Below, piece after piece: positions 44,781 through 53,473 of a stretch of DNA of 64,000 bases. The position numbers and the translations under genes are program-made. Numbering within the stretch: position 1 is the stretch's first letter; every line of letters starts with the position of its first letter. Below the pieces are notes generated by a model. The model ran no database searches and had not been told where the DNA came from. It worked only from the letters and a program-made list of their open reading frames with translations. This stretch comes from CAWVSB01 sp036960375 (GTDB lineage: Bacteria; Pseudomonadota; Gammaproteobacteria; Pseudomonadales; CAWVSB01): positions 273,635 to 337,634 of the forward strand of contig JBALVY010000004.1 of assembly GCA_036960375.1 (NCBI GenBank), written 5' to 3'.

Positions 44781-44939
44781 GAGTCCTCGTTACGCGTTTT
44801 TCGCGATATTTTTATTCTGGACAGTAGTCTGTAGCCTATCAAAAATGTGACTTGGTTCACATCTCTATTATTCCTAAGGAGCGGGGTCGGGTACTAGGAT
44901 TGACTGGTTACGGGGCTTCGAGATTATTACGATTCATTA

Positions 44940-44957
44940 TTAATACTAGTGTATTAA
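44940..44957. promoter_or_regulatory. 18-bp inverted repeat before the sulfatase gene
   Basis: TTAATAC TAGT GTATTAA: 7-base arms with a 4-base centre, 66 bases before ATG 45024. It may be a regulator site or a promoter element. The base content is AT-rich, so chance symmetry is possible. Confidence 0.35.
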
Positions 44958-45023
44958 TATTTTCAGTATTAAGATGCGGGCTTGAGTCGTTTAAGTAAAA
45001 AACATGAAAGAGAGTGTATCGCT

Positions 45024-46649
45024 ATGGCCCTAACAAGAATTCTGCGTAGTTTGGTATTACTGGTCTTCTGTACTCCTGCTTGGGCTTTGGATCAGCCAAA
45101 CGTCATTATTATGTTAGCCGATGACCTAGGCTGGTCAGATGTGGGTTTTCACGATGGCGATATTGATACGCCCTCGCTGGATCGTCTTGCAGCTCAGGGA
45201 ATGGAACTGTCGCGTTTTTATACCACACCAATATGTTCACCAACGCGTGCAGCGATGATGACAGGACGTAACCCGATGCGTTTAGGCGTCGCTTATGGTG
45301 TTATTTGGCCGTGGGCAAACACTGGGGTACATCCCGACGAACACTTTATGCCGCAGAGCTTCGAAAGCGCCGGATATCAGACGGCCATGGTAGGTAAGTG
45401 GCACCTGGGCCACGCTCAAGCAACCTATCACCCCAATAATCGCGGTTTTGAGTATTTTTACGGTCACCTGCAAACAGAGGTAGGTTTTTATCCGCCTTTT
45501 GCTAATCAGGGAGGCAAGGATTTTCAGCGTAATGGCGTATCCATTGATGACCAAGGCTATGAAACCTTTCTACTGGCGGATGAAGTATCCCGTTATATTC
45601 GCGAGCGCGATCACGACAAACCCTTCTTCCTATATATGCCGTTTATAGCTCCGCATACGCCGCTTGATGCGCCACAGGAGTTGCAGGACAAATACAAAGA
45701 TATTGAAACAGACTTGCCTCCGGCACGTAGCCCCGACACAGATGATACGCGCAAGATGGCCAAATTGATGATGCAGCCCAGCGCGCGGCCTATGTACGCA
45801 GCCGTGGTAGACGGTATGGATCAGGCTATAGGGCAGGTTTTGGATACTCTGGATGCCGAAGGTATTGCCGAGGAAACCATCGTATTGTTTTTCAGCGACA
45901 ACGGTGGCGCCGCTTATTCTGTGGGTGGAGCTAACAATGCTCCACTGCGTGGTGGTAAGGGCGATACCTACGAGGGTGGTATTCGTGTTGTGTCTTTGAT
46001 GCGTTGGCCTGGTCGTATTCCCGGAGGCGAAAAAATGGACCAGATTATGACGGCCATGGATATTTTTCCAACCCTGGCTGCCGCTGCAGGAGTGAAGCCT
46101 CAAAATACTTTTCAACTTGACGGTAAAGATATGTGGGCTGCCATCAGCGATGGGAAAAAGATGCCACGCAAGGACTATGTATTTTTTGCCTCCGAAACGC
46201 CGATATACGGTCATTTTAACCTGACGATCTTTAACGACGAGTGGAAATTAGTACAAGTTGTCGACCAGGATCAGTTGAGTATCACAGTGACTAATCGCTT
46301 GTTTAAAATTAGCGAAGATCCCTACGAATACAATAATTTGGCTCAGCAGAACCCTAAAGTGGTGGCTGATCTGTCTGAGCGTATTCGTGACTGGCGTGCT
46401 TTGTACCCAATTAATGGCACGCGTTCGACCCTGGTGCCACCGCCGGGTTGGCGCGCACCCAAAGACTGGGCAACGTATCCCATTCCATTAGAGGAGCTGC
46501 AGGATCACGCCGCGCCTGGTATGCCGCCACCTGGGCTGGAGAAATCCCTCGACTGGATGCACGGTGAGCGTGGCCGTCTGGTTTATGACTGTGAAACTAA
46601 ATGGTGGTTGGGTGGGCTCTGCCTGCGCAATAGCCGTCCGGGATCCTGA
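45024..46649 (+). CDS. Secreted sulfatase 1
   Basis: 541 residues. A signal peptide (LVLLVFCTPAWA) is followed by NVIIMLADDLGWSDVGFHD, the metal-binding DD motif, and CSPTRAAMMTGR with C71, the residue converted to formylglycine. Later VGKWHLGH and the FFSDNGGA segment fit arylsulfatases. It removes sulfate from an organic ester such as an algal polysaccharide fragment. No formylglycine-generating enzyme is in the window. The ATG at 45024 is preferred to an in-frame TTG at 44982. Confidence 0.9.
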   Translation: MALTRILRSLVLLVFCTPAWALDQPNVIIMLADDLGWSDVGFHDGDIDTPSLDRLAAQGMELSRFYTTPICSPTRAAMMTGRNPMRLGVAYGVIWPWANTGVHPDEHFMPQSFESAGYQTAMVGKWHLGHAQATYHPNNRGFEYFYGHLQTEVGFYPPFANQGGKDFQRNGVSIDDQGYETFLLADEVSRYIRERDHDKPFFLYMPFIAPHTPLDAPQELQDKYKDIETDLPPARSPDTDDTRKMAKLMMQPSARPMYAAVVDGMDQAIGQVLDTLDAEGIAEETIVLFFSDNGGAAYSVGGANNAPLRGGKGDTYEGGIRVVSLMRWPGRIPGGEKMDQIMTAMDIFPTLAAAAGVKPQNTFQLDGKDMWAAISDGKKMPRKDYVFFASETPIYGHFNLTIFNDEWKLVQVVDQDQLSITVTNRLFKISEDPYEYNNLAQQNPKVVADLSERIRDWRALYPINGTRSTLVPPPGWRAPKDWATYPIPLEELQDHAAPGMPPPGLEKSLDWMHGERGRLVYDCETKWWLGGLCLRNSRPGS

Positions 46650-46753
46650 TATGTTGCCCGGCTGGAGATAGCTATCTCCTAACCCGATGTTAATGACGGC
46701 CCATTTTGGCATGTGTCAGAATGGGCTTCTTTGATTTTGGGTGGCTATTTAGC

Positions 46754-48688
46754 ATGTATATTCGATCTGTCTCTTTTCTCTGCGTGCTATTTTTTGCCTG
46801 TCTGACTTCTGGATTCTCTTTCGCCGTTGATGTAGATACTTCTGCGACGATCGAACCGCCTTGCGCTTTCTTCAATGCGGATCGTAGCCCTTTCTTCGGC
46901 GATACTCATGTCCATACTCGGTATTCTTTGGACGCCAGTACCCAGGATACTCGTACAAGACCCATAGAAGCTTACGACTTTGCCCGTGGCACTACGATCG
47001 GTATTCAACCGTGGACAGATGAAGGCAAGGCGCTACGTGAGGTCAATATTGGCAGAGCTTTGGATTTTGCCGTAGTAACCGACCATGCCGAGTTATTCGG
47101 TGAGGTCAACATCTGCAATACCGAGGGAATGGAAGGACACGGCTCCTGGCAGTGTCTGGTTTATCGCTGGTGGCCGCGCGGTGCATTCTATTTGTTTAAC
47201 TATTATGCCTCCGTAGGCGAGCGTCTGGGTTTTTGCGGGGAAGATGGCGAGCTTTGTCGGCAGGCTGGGTTGGCGCCGTGGCAAGAAATGCAGGAAGCCG
47301 CAGAGGCTGCCTATGACCGCACAAGTGATTGTAGCTTTACCAGCTTTGTGGGCTACGAATGGACGGGAGTCGGGGAGAATACCGAGAACCTGCATCGCAA
47401 TATTATCTTTCGTAATACTTCTGTGCCCCAATTTCCGATTAGCGCTATCAATGGCCCCACGGCGGAACAATTGTGGGATCAATTGGATGAAGAATGTATT
47501 AATGCCGACACAGGTTGTGACGCCATCATTATCCCGCACAATTCAAATATCAGTGGCGGTCTGATGTTTCAGACGGTACGTAATAACGGGAATCCCATAA
47601 GCGCAGAAGATGCTGCTCAGCGTAATCGGCTGGAGCGGCTGGTAGAGGTGATGCAGCACAAAGGAAGCTCCGAATGTTTCTTTGGCGCAGGCTATATGGC
47701 CGACGAGCTTTGTGCCTTTGAGCAGCTGCCCTACAAAACCTTTAGAGATAAATTCCAGCCCAACGCCGACAATATACCTGCGGTTACCGATGGTTTTTTA
47801 CGCGAAGTGATGAATACAGGGCTGGAGCAAGAAACACGTATAGGGGTTAACCCTTTCAAATGGGGGTTTATTGGCAGTACCGATACCCATTTGGGGACGC
47901 CAGGCTTGGTCGATGAACGCGATTTTCCCGGTCATGGGGGAGCGGGCGCTCCTGCAGAAGAGGGTGCCACGCAAGGTCTTACGGACGATCTGGAATATAA
48001 CCCGGGCGGCTTAGCCGTTTTATGGGCGGAACAGAATAATCGAGAATCCTTATTTTCGGCGATGCGTCGGCGAGAGGCCTACGGTACCAGTGGCCCTCGT
48101 ATGCTGATGCGGTTTTATGCAGGCAAAGACATCCCGCAAGATATGTGTTCCAGCGAGAATTTTGCAGCCACCGGTTATGCTAACGGTGTGACTATGGGCG
48201 CTGACCTACCGGGCATGGCAGAAGGTGAGGCTCCTCGTTTTGCGGTGATGGCGGCGAAAGACGCAGGCACAGCCAAGCGTGCAGGTATGCCGCTGCAAAG
48301 AGTCCAGATTATTAAGGGCTGGCTGGATCAGGATGGAAAAACACATCAAAAAGTGATCGATGTGGCGGGTGATGCCAACAATGGGGCTGGTGTTGATACC
48401 AATACCTGTGAAACTTACGGCGAAGGTTTTAATCAGCTATGCACAACATGGGTTGATGAGGAGTTTTCCAGCACAGAAAAATCCTGGTATTACGCCCGGG
48501 TAGTCGAAAACCCCAGTTGTCGTTGGAGTCAGCATATTTGTGTCGCCAACCAGGTCGATTGTTCAAACCCCGATGCGGTAGATGAGGGTTTACAAGGTTG
48601 CTGTAGTGTTGATCATCGTAAAAGTATTCAAGAGAGAGGCTGGAGTTCTCCCATCTGGTATTCACCTGAGCTTGCGGGCGCGCAGTAG
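46754..48688 (+). CDS. Secreted DUF3604 protein
   Basis: 644 residues from the chosen start. A signal peptide (SVSFLCVLFFACLTSGFSFA) precedes FFGDTHVHTRYSLDA, DFAVVTDHAELFG and a later SDTH-like GSTDTHLGTPG, the PHP-like histidine pattern of DUF3604. The family is of unknown chemistry, though metal binding is likely. Starts at 46706 (TTG) or 46721 would add a non-signal stretch. It lies 104 bases after a sulfatase gene and 2 bases before a parvulin-like gene, hinting at a common pathway. Confidence 0.85.
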   Translation: MYIRSVSFLCVLFFACLTSGFSFAVDVDTSATIEPPCAFFNADRSPFFGDTHVHTRYSLDASTQDTRTRPIEAYDFARGTTIGIQPWTDEGKALREVNIGRALDFAVVTDHAELFGEVNICNTEGMEGHGSWQCLVYRWWPRGAFYLFNYYASVGERLGFCGEDGELCRQAGLAPWQEMQEAAEAAYDRTSDCSFTSFVGYEWTGVGENTENLHRNIIFRNTSVPQFPISAINGPTAEQLWDQLDEECINADTGCDAIIIPHNSNISGGLMFQTVRNNGNPISAEDAAQRNRLERLVEVMQHKGSSECFFGAGYMADELCAFEQLPYKTFRDKFQPNADNIPAVTDGFLREVMNTGLEQETRIGVNPFKWGFIGSTDTHLGTPGLVDERDFPGHGGAGAPAEEGATQGLTDDLEYNPGGLAVLWAEQNNRESLFSAMRRREAYGTSGPRMLMRFYAGKDIPQDMCSSENFAATGYANGVTMGADLPGMAEGEAPRFAVMAAKDAGTAKRAGMPLQRVQIIKGWLDQDGKTHQKVIDVAGDANNGAGVDTNTCETYGEGFNQLCTTWVDEEFSSTEKSWYYARVVENPSCRWSQHICVANQVDCSNPDAVDEGLQGCCSVDHRKSIQERGWSSPIWYSPELAGAQ

Positions 48689-48690
48689 TC

Positions 48691-49536
48691 ATGCGGGTCG
48701 TTATACTGTTGTTAGGTGGTCTGGCGTATTGGATTTTTAATAGCGCGGACATTGTTGCTGGTCGCGAGCAGGTGTCAGTGCCAGCATCGGAGATATTGGA
48801 GCAGCAGTTTCTTCGTGAAACAGGTAAACGTCCCGATGGGCTGCAGCTATCGCTGTTACAACAGCAGGCTGAAAATGAATTGTCTTTGGCTGCAGAGGCC
48901 CGGTTTCTAGGGCTTCACCAACAAGATTCCGTTATTAACGAAAGACTTCTTCAATTGAACGAGTTTTTAGCGCCTTCGTCTGGCCCGGTATTTCAGGATG
49001 CAGACGAGGACTTGTTAAGATCCGACCCGGTAATACAGCGCAGACTGGTACATCTTATGGAGCAACGATTGCTACAAGCTCAGGATGTCTCCCCAATAGG
49101 GCGTGATGAGCTTGAAACCTATTATCGAGCACACTCGGCTGACTTTCGTACGGCTGATCGCTACAGTTTTGAGCACCGGTATTTCTCAGACGACTCAGTA
49201 CAGGTTTTGAACTCGGGCAAGGTAGAATTGGGTGTGGCTGGGCCCTATTGGGCGGGAAATCCCATGACGGGTATCGCCGAGCTAGAGAGTGATCGCTACT
49301 TTGGTGATGGCTTTTATTTTTACTTAACTACATTACCGCTGGGAAATTGGAGCGAGCCGCTGCAATCATCTTACGGTTATCATCTGGTTAAGATCAATGA
49401 TGTAAGCCCGGGCAAAACTATGACACTGGCAAAGGCCAGGCCGCGTATCAAAGCTATGTTAGAAGAGAAGAGGCGCCAGCAAGTCCTATCGGAATCACTG
49501 GCGCTACTAAGGCAGGACTATGGCTTTTCAGGATAG
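48691..49536 (+). CDS. Parvulin-type peptidyl-prolyl isomerase-like protein, membrane-anchored
   Basis: 281 residues. An N-terminal helix (VVILLLGGLAYWIFN) and a long helical part are followed by a C-terminal domain with YSFEHRYFSDD, NWSEPLQSSYGYHLVKI and the closing RPRIKAMLEEKRR, as in SurA/PrsA parvulin domains. It begins 2 bases after the DUF3604 stop, so translation is coupled and it may fold that secreted partner. Its 3' end overlaps the opposing lipoprotein gene by 19 bases. Confidence 0.72.
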   Translation: MRVVILLLGGLAYWIFNSADIVAGREQVSVPASEILEQQFLRETGKRPDGLQLSLLQQQAENELSLAAEARFLGLHQQDSVINERLLQLNEFLAPSSGPVFQDADEDLLRSDPVIQRRLVHLMEQRLLQAQDVSPIGRDELETYYRAHSADFRTADRYSFEHRYFSDDSVQVLNSGKVELGVAGPYWAGNPMTGIAELESDRYFGDGFYFYLTTLPLGNWSEPLQSSYGYHLVKINDVSPGKTMTLAKARPRIKAMLEEKRRQQVLSESLALLRQDYGFSG

Positions 49537-50291
49537 TTTTCTAGCGGGATAAACGGGTGGAAGGCAAGCTTTATGCCTTCTTCTATCTGGCTGTCGCTAC
49601 TGAGTACACTTTTGGAACGGGCGAATTTAGCAGTACCCTTGGTATCGACGGACTCTGTGAGGCTCATGCCGCCGACGCTATAAAACACCGGTTTACCCTC
49701 AATACTGAAGACATAAATAGCAATTGATACGGCATCGACAAACTTGGCCCAATTAAAGTCTGCGGTCACGCCCGAACCCGGGCCCTGGGTGCGGGGAGGG
49801 CGGCTGACGCCATCCCAGCGCGCTACGCGTTTTTGCCCACTAGTAAACATGACTTGCCGCTCAAGCAGGTCGGTAAAGATGATGGCATCGATACCACCGT
49901 GGTCTTCCATCTTTTGACGCATATCCACCAGCACTCTTTGGCGGGTATTGGAGTCAATACGACCGGTGGTTTCGTCGTAGGGATTGCCATGCTCTCGAAT
50001 GGCCTCGGCGTAACTCTCTTTGTAGATGGCGCTGTCGAGTACTGTAAATCCGTTGGCTTCCAGATATTTCACGATATGTCTGTCTACTTTGGCTTCGTGG
50101 TCGTCCAGGTAGGAGCGACTTGGCTTGCCATAATTATGCGAGCCAATAATGACATTTTTTATTTCTTTGAGCTTGTCTGGCTCATCTCCCAGTTGATAGG
50201 GGAAGACTGTGGCATTGGGTGTGTTGGTAGTACTGCAGGCTGACAAAAACAAGACCGTCAATATAGTAAGCAGGCGCACATTAATCTCCAT
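49518..50291 (-). CDS. Lipoprotein, unknown
   Basis: 257 residues. Lipobox LSAC at the N-terminus. The body has a Lys-rich stretch, a YLEANGFTVLDSAIY segment, IDAIIFTDLLERQV and a closing Pro-rich tail. The order of alpha and beta segments is regular but I do not recognise the family. It is convergent with the parvulin-like gene. Confidence 0.55.
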   Translation of the reverse strand: MEINVRLLTILTVLFLSACSTTNTPNATVFPYQLGDEPDKLKEIKNVIIGSHNYGKPSRSYLDDHEAKVDRHIVKYLEANGFTVLDSAIYKESYAEAIREHGNPYDETTGRIDSNTRQRVLVDMRQKMEDHGGIDAIIFTDLLERQVMFTSGQKRVARWDGVSRPPRTQGPGSGVTADFNWAKFVDAVSIAIYVFSIEGKPVFYSVGGMSLTESVDTKGTAKFARSKSVLSSDSQIEEGIKLAFHPFIPLENYPEKP

Positions 50292-50398
50292 TATTTAAGT
50301 TATTGTCGGCTATTCTAACAAAGCCGTAGTGAACTGTTTAGCCAATATTGTGCGAAGATAACATTTGTATCTATATAGAGCCATACATGGAGTGTTAT

Positions 50399-51424
50399 AT
50401 GAAGATTGACGGGCCTTTTTACGCCACGGTAGACAATGCGACAACAGAAGCAACTCGCATGAAAGATATCGGTTACGATGGCGTATATACCCTGGAGGGC
50501 AATACGGATCCCTTTTTTCCTTTGGTACTGGCCTCTCAGGCTGAGTCCGAATTGGATATTTCTACTGCGATTGCGGTCGGTTTCCCTCGCAACCCCTTGC
50601 ACTTGGCCTATCAGGCCTGGGACCTGCAGAAATTGTCCAGGGGCAAGTTCTATTTGGGTTTGGGCTCGCAGGTAAAGGCCCATATTGAGCGACGCTTTGG
50701 CATCCCTTTTAGCCCTCCAGCACCGCGTATGAAGGAATTGATTCAAGCTACCAAGGCTTTTTTTGATTGTTTCCAAAATGGCTCAGAGCTTAATTTTCAG
50801 GGCAAGTATTACCAACACAGTTTAATGACACCTATGTTTAATGCCGGACCCAATCCTTACGGTATTCCACCAATATTATTAGGCGCGGTCGGCCCGAGGA
50901 TGACCCGCGTGGCAGGCGAAGTGGCTGACGGTTTAATTGTCCATCCCTTTCATACCATGCCATTCCTGCAGGAAACCCAAATGCCGGTGATCACCTCGGC
51001 GCTAGCCGAGAGTGGGCGCAGTAGAGAAGATTTTCTTTTATCTATTTCGGCAATCTGTATTACTGGCAATACAGAAGAAGAATATCTGGCTGCAAAAAAT
51101 ACCGTCAAAGGTTTGTTAGGTTTTTATGGCTCAACACCGGCTTATCGTCCACCTATGGAGGCCGTGGGTTTAGCAGACTTGCAACCGACCTTGAACCGTT
51201 TGTCCAAGGCGGGTAAATGGGAAGAAATGGGTAATATGGTCAGCGACGAATTTGTTGAGGCGTTTGCGGTATGCGGACCACCTGAGACAATAGCGCAGCA
51301 GTTATGGGATAAGTACGGCAGCATGGCCAACAGGCTCAGTATTTATGCTCCTTACCAAACAACTCCTGATGTCTGGCCTGGGATAATTGCCCAGTTAAAG
51401 CGATTGGACAACTCTCGAACCTGA
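50399..51424 (+). CDS. F420-type LLM-class oxidoreductase
   Basis: 341 residues. A luciferase-like barrel with LARG-like KFYLGLGSQVKAHIERRFG, PPILLGAVGPRMTRVAGEVADGLIVHPF and a C-terminal AVCGPPETIAQQL. This pattern is that of the LLM subgroup annotated as F420-dependent in actinobacteria, though FMN use in a gammaproteobacterium is equally possible. The ATG at 50399 follows GGAG with 6-base spacing; upstream in-frame codons lack a site. Confidence 0.8.
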   Translation: MKIDGPFYATVDNATTEATRMKDIGYDGVYTLEGNTDPFFPLVLASQAESELDISTAIAVGFPRNPLHLAYQAWDLQKLSRGKFYLGLGSQVKAHIERRFGIPFSPPAPRMKELIQATKAFFDCFQNGSELNFQGKYYQHSLMTPMFNAGPNPYGIPPILLGAVGPRMTRVAGEVADGLIVHPFHTMPFLQETQMPVITSALAESGRSREDFLLSISAICITGNTEEEYLAAKNTVKGLLGFYGSTPAYRPPMEAVGLADLQPTLNRLSKAGKWEEMGNMVSDEFVEAFAVCGPPETIAQQLWDKYGSMANRLSIYAPYQTTPDVWPGIIAQLKRLDNSRT

Positions 51425-51704
51425 TTCAGCGTTTTACTTCTTGATTTGTCCGGTCATCATCAGATGGTCTGTAGTCGGATTTAGCAACCTTTTGCTTAAA
51501 AATTTGGAAGTTAACGCCCTAAGACCTTGATTTTTATGGGATAGCCACTATGCTCAAGAGGCAGAAAGTTGGCGAATAAGTAAGGATGCACGGAAACCTC
51601 TGTAACTTGCCACTTTCGCGTTATCGAACCTCGGGCTTTAGAGTTTACTGTTATGTGTTTATCCCGCTCCACTAATTGCGGGAATCTTATAGAAGGAGGG
51701 AATA

Positions 51705-51935
51705 ATGGAGACACCTATTCATTCTATAGTCTCGTTATTTGATCAACTCGGACTAGAAAGTACAGACGAAGCAGTTGATACTTTCATCAATAGAAACAGC
51801 CCCTTGCCAGACAATGTGATGTTACACAAAGCAGATTTCTGGAATCCCTCGCAAGCTTCTTTTTTGAAACAGATGAAAGACGAAGACGCTGACTGGGCTG
51901 AAATAGTTGATCAGTTAGATGCCATGCTGAGGTGA
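51705..51935 (+). CDS. DUF2789 protein, in a cassette-like context
   Basis: 76 residues. Short acidic helical protein with PLPDNVMLHKADFWNPSQASFL and DWAEIVDQLDAML, the DUF2789 landmarks. A strong AGAAGGAGGGAA site precedes the ATG. Its stop lies 6 bases before an attC-like site whose R'' box complements GTTATGT at 51650-51656, so the gene may be a captured cassette. DUF2789 also occurs as an ordinary chromosomal gene elsewhere, so its origin is not settled. Confidence 0.75.
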   Translation: METPIHSIVSLFDQLGLESTDEAVDTFINRNSPLPDNVMLHKADFWNPSQASFLKQMKDEDADWAEIVDQLDAMLR

Positions 51936-51941
51936 AGAAAC

Positions 51942-51995
51942 ACATAACAAGAAAAGGCAGACGGATGCTACGCACTGCCGTTTTTGGCGTTATGC
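51942..51995 (+). other. attC-like recombination site 1
   Basis: 54 bases: R'' ACATAAC, arm AAGAAAAGGCAG, a 14-base centre, arm CTGCCGTTTTTGGC, then R' GTTATGC. The arms pair imperfectly with extra unpaired bases, as in folded attC bottom strands. R'' exactly complements GTTATGT at 51650-51656, the expected first bases of its own cassette. Cassette 1 would therefore span about 51651-51989. Confidence 0.68.
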
Positions 51996-52272
51996 GAATT
52001 AATATATGAACATTATCGCAAGAGTTATAGAAAAGTTCGGAACCGGTGGCGCTATCATTTCAGGTTTTTATCGGGCTACGAAGGCTTATTCATAAATACA
52101 CTACTACCATTATTCGCTCGTATTACACCTGTTAGCAATGTAATTAACTGGTTTCAGCATAAGGTACATTACAGTAGCTATACGGCTGAAGCACATATTT
52201 ATTTTACGCCGGTCATATTCTAATGCTTGTTGTTTCTTTACTAGACATCATTAAATTGGCAAAGGCACCGCA
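51996..52272. other. Cassette leader without a convincing gene
   Basis: This part of cassette 2 has only short frames: one of 29 codons from ATG 52006 (MNIIARVIEKFGTGGAIISG...) and a longer frame that would need a TTG inside the attC. Neither has a good ribosome site. The stretch may be a degraded gene or an untranslated leader. Confidence 0.45.
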
Positions 52273-52470
52273 ATGTCAGACTTAGTCTTAGAATCAACAA
52301 TTACATGTCCTGACTGCGGCCATAAAAAAATGGAAATAATGCCAACTGATGCATGCAAGCATGGCTGGGTGTGTTTAGTGCTAGCCGTGTTCCCAGGTGT
52401 GGCTGTGGGTTTTCCACTCTATTTGGTGCTACGAAATGGGCAAATTAAACAATCAAATAAAAACGCATAA
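52273..52470 (+). CDS. Small zinc-ribbon-like cassette protein, GDCCVxC-related N-terminus
   Basis: 65 residues. The first 28 (LESTITCPDCGHKKMEIMPTDAC) match the start of GDCCVxC-domain proteins, with CPDCGH and MPTDAC. The rest of that family has more Cys pairs and the GDCCVFC motif; here it is replaced by a hydrophobic stretch (CLVLAVFPGVAVGFPLYLVL). It may be a truncated or recombined copy, or a membrane-anchored variant. The TAA stop lies in the R'' box of attC site 2, a usual cassette arrangement. Confidence 0.6.
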   Translation: MSDLVLESTITCPDCGHKKMEIMPTDACKHGWVCLVLAVFPGVAVGFPLYLVLRNGQIKQSNKNA

Positions 52471-52575
52471 CAATACGTTCGGCCGTCTTTACAGCTGCAA
52501 AAACACGCGGCATCCACTGGACAGATTTTCCGCCGCTTCTCGCCTACCAAGCTGCCGGTTAACGCAGTGTTATAT
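52465..52575 (+). other. attC-like recombination site 2
   Basis: 111 bases: R'' GCATAAC, L'' AATACGTTCGGCCG, a long internal stem, L' CCGGTTAACGCA, R' GTTATAT. The CAATACGTTC and GGTTAACGCAGTGTTAT ends are close to common attC consensus (CAATTCGTTCAAGC and GCTTAACTCAAGCGTTAG types). R'' exactly complements GTTATGC at 51989-51995, the start of cassette 2. This is the clearest site in the window. Confidence 0.78.
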
Positions 52576-52588
52576 GTAAGGAGGGTGT

Positions 52589-52780
52589 ATGCCTAGAGCA
52601 ACACTAAAATTATTGATAGCGTGGGGAGATCTAAGAAACTGTACGTCTTCAGACGATTTGGGACCGTTTAACTTAACCCAATTTCTAATCGATCGCATTT
52701 TTATGTGCGACCAAACCGCTGTAATTTTGGAGTTTTATAATTCACCTAGCACCCAGTGGTTTTTTGATCTTGCTTTCTGA
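52589..52780 (+). CDS. Small cassette-borne protein, unknown
   Basis: 63 residues beginning MPRATLKLLIAWGDLRNC, with no recognised motif. A strong TAAGGAGGGTGT site lies just before the ATG, 13 bases after the attC R' box, the usual cassette layout. A downstream core-like GTTATAG at 52910 could end the cassette, but no R'' complementing GTTATAT was found between. Confidence 0.5.
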   Translation: MPRATLKLLIAWGDLRNCTSSDDLGPFNLTQFLIDRIFMCDQTAVILEFYNSPSTQWFFDLAF

Positions 52781-52922
52781 GTTTGTACTATGGGGTCGTT
52801 TTCAAGTACGGCCTTGAGGGTGTTTCCTTTATGTTAGTTGTTTTTTTACCCTACCAAGATAAGATGGTGTCCATTTCATTACTTGGTTGCGGCGCGGCTG
52901 CTGTGAAACGTTATAGGGCAAT

Positions 52923-53276
52923 ATGAACATCGAACAAGCGACTAAATTTGCGGACCATTGGATCGAGGCATGGAATTCTCATGACCTGGAAAGTATTTTG
53001 TCGCATTATACCGATGATTTTGAAATGTCCTCACCTGTGATAGTAGAAGCAATGGGCGAACCATCTGGAACTCTAAAAGGGAAAGATATAATTCGAGTGT
53101 ATTGGTCAAAGGCTCTGGTTAAGTATCCTGATTTGTATTTCGAAAAACTGCATGTCCTGGTCGGTGCTGGCAGCGTTACAATAATTTACAAGGGTGTTCG
53201 GGGTCTGTCTGCAGAGGTATTTCATTTTAATAGTGCAGGCAAGGTGGGTGCAGCCTACGCCCACTATAAGCTATAG
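52923..53276 (+). CDS. NTF2/SnoaL-like protein
   Basis: 117 residues. DHWIEAWNSHDLESILSHYTDDFEM opens the fold and FHFNSAGKVGAAYAHY closes it, as in SnoaL-like nuclear-transport-factor-2-type domains. The ATG comes 7 bases after GTTATAG (52910-52916), a possible cassette junction. The stop lies in CTATAGC, one base from the CTATAAC expected for its own R''. A decayed fourth cassette is thus possible. Confidence 0.75.
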   Translation: MNIEQATKFADHWIEAWNSHDLESILSHYTDDFEMSSPVIVEAMGEPSGTLKGKDIIRVYWSKALVKYPDLYFEKLHVLVGAGSVTIIYKGVRGLSAEVFHFNSAGKVGAAYAHYKL

Positions 53277-53473
53277 CAAGGAGCATCAATCGCGACAGTC
53301 CTACCGGCCGCCGAAGCTCATCGTAGAGTTGAAGCTGAACCTAGATTAGGGATTGTCGTGATAAGCATGGGGAAACCTGAGACTATTTGACTCGATCCTA
53401 CTTCCTTATAGGCTAAGATGTTTTATGACTTTCCTGTGTGTAATCATTACAGGGTAGAATTACGGAGATCACC

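Noticed and set aside
46665..46680. Perfect palindrome GGAGATAGCTATCTCC after sulfatase 1
   Set aside because: Short, lacks a T run and no repeat elsewhere; kept out as a terminator or operator.
51509..51520. GTTAACGCCCTAAG, resembling an integron core site
   Set aside because: No matching R'' or L boxes on the proper side, so not listed as an attC.
51984..52223. A 79-codon frame starting at a TTG in the attC R' box
   Set aside because: It starts inside the recombination site, has no ribosome-binding site and no recognisable domain.
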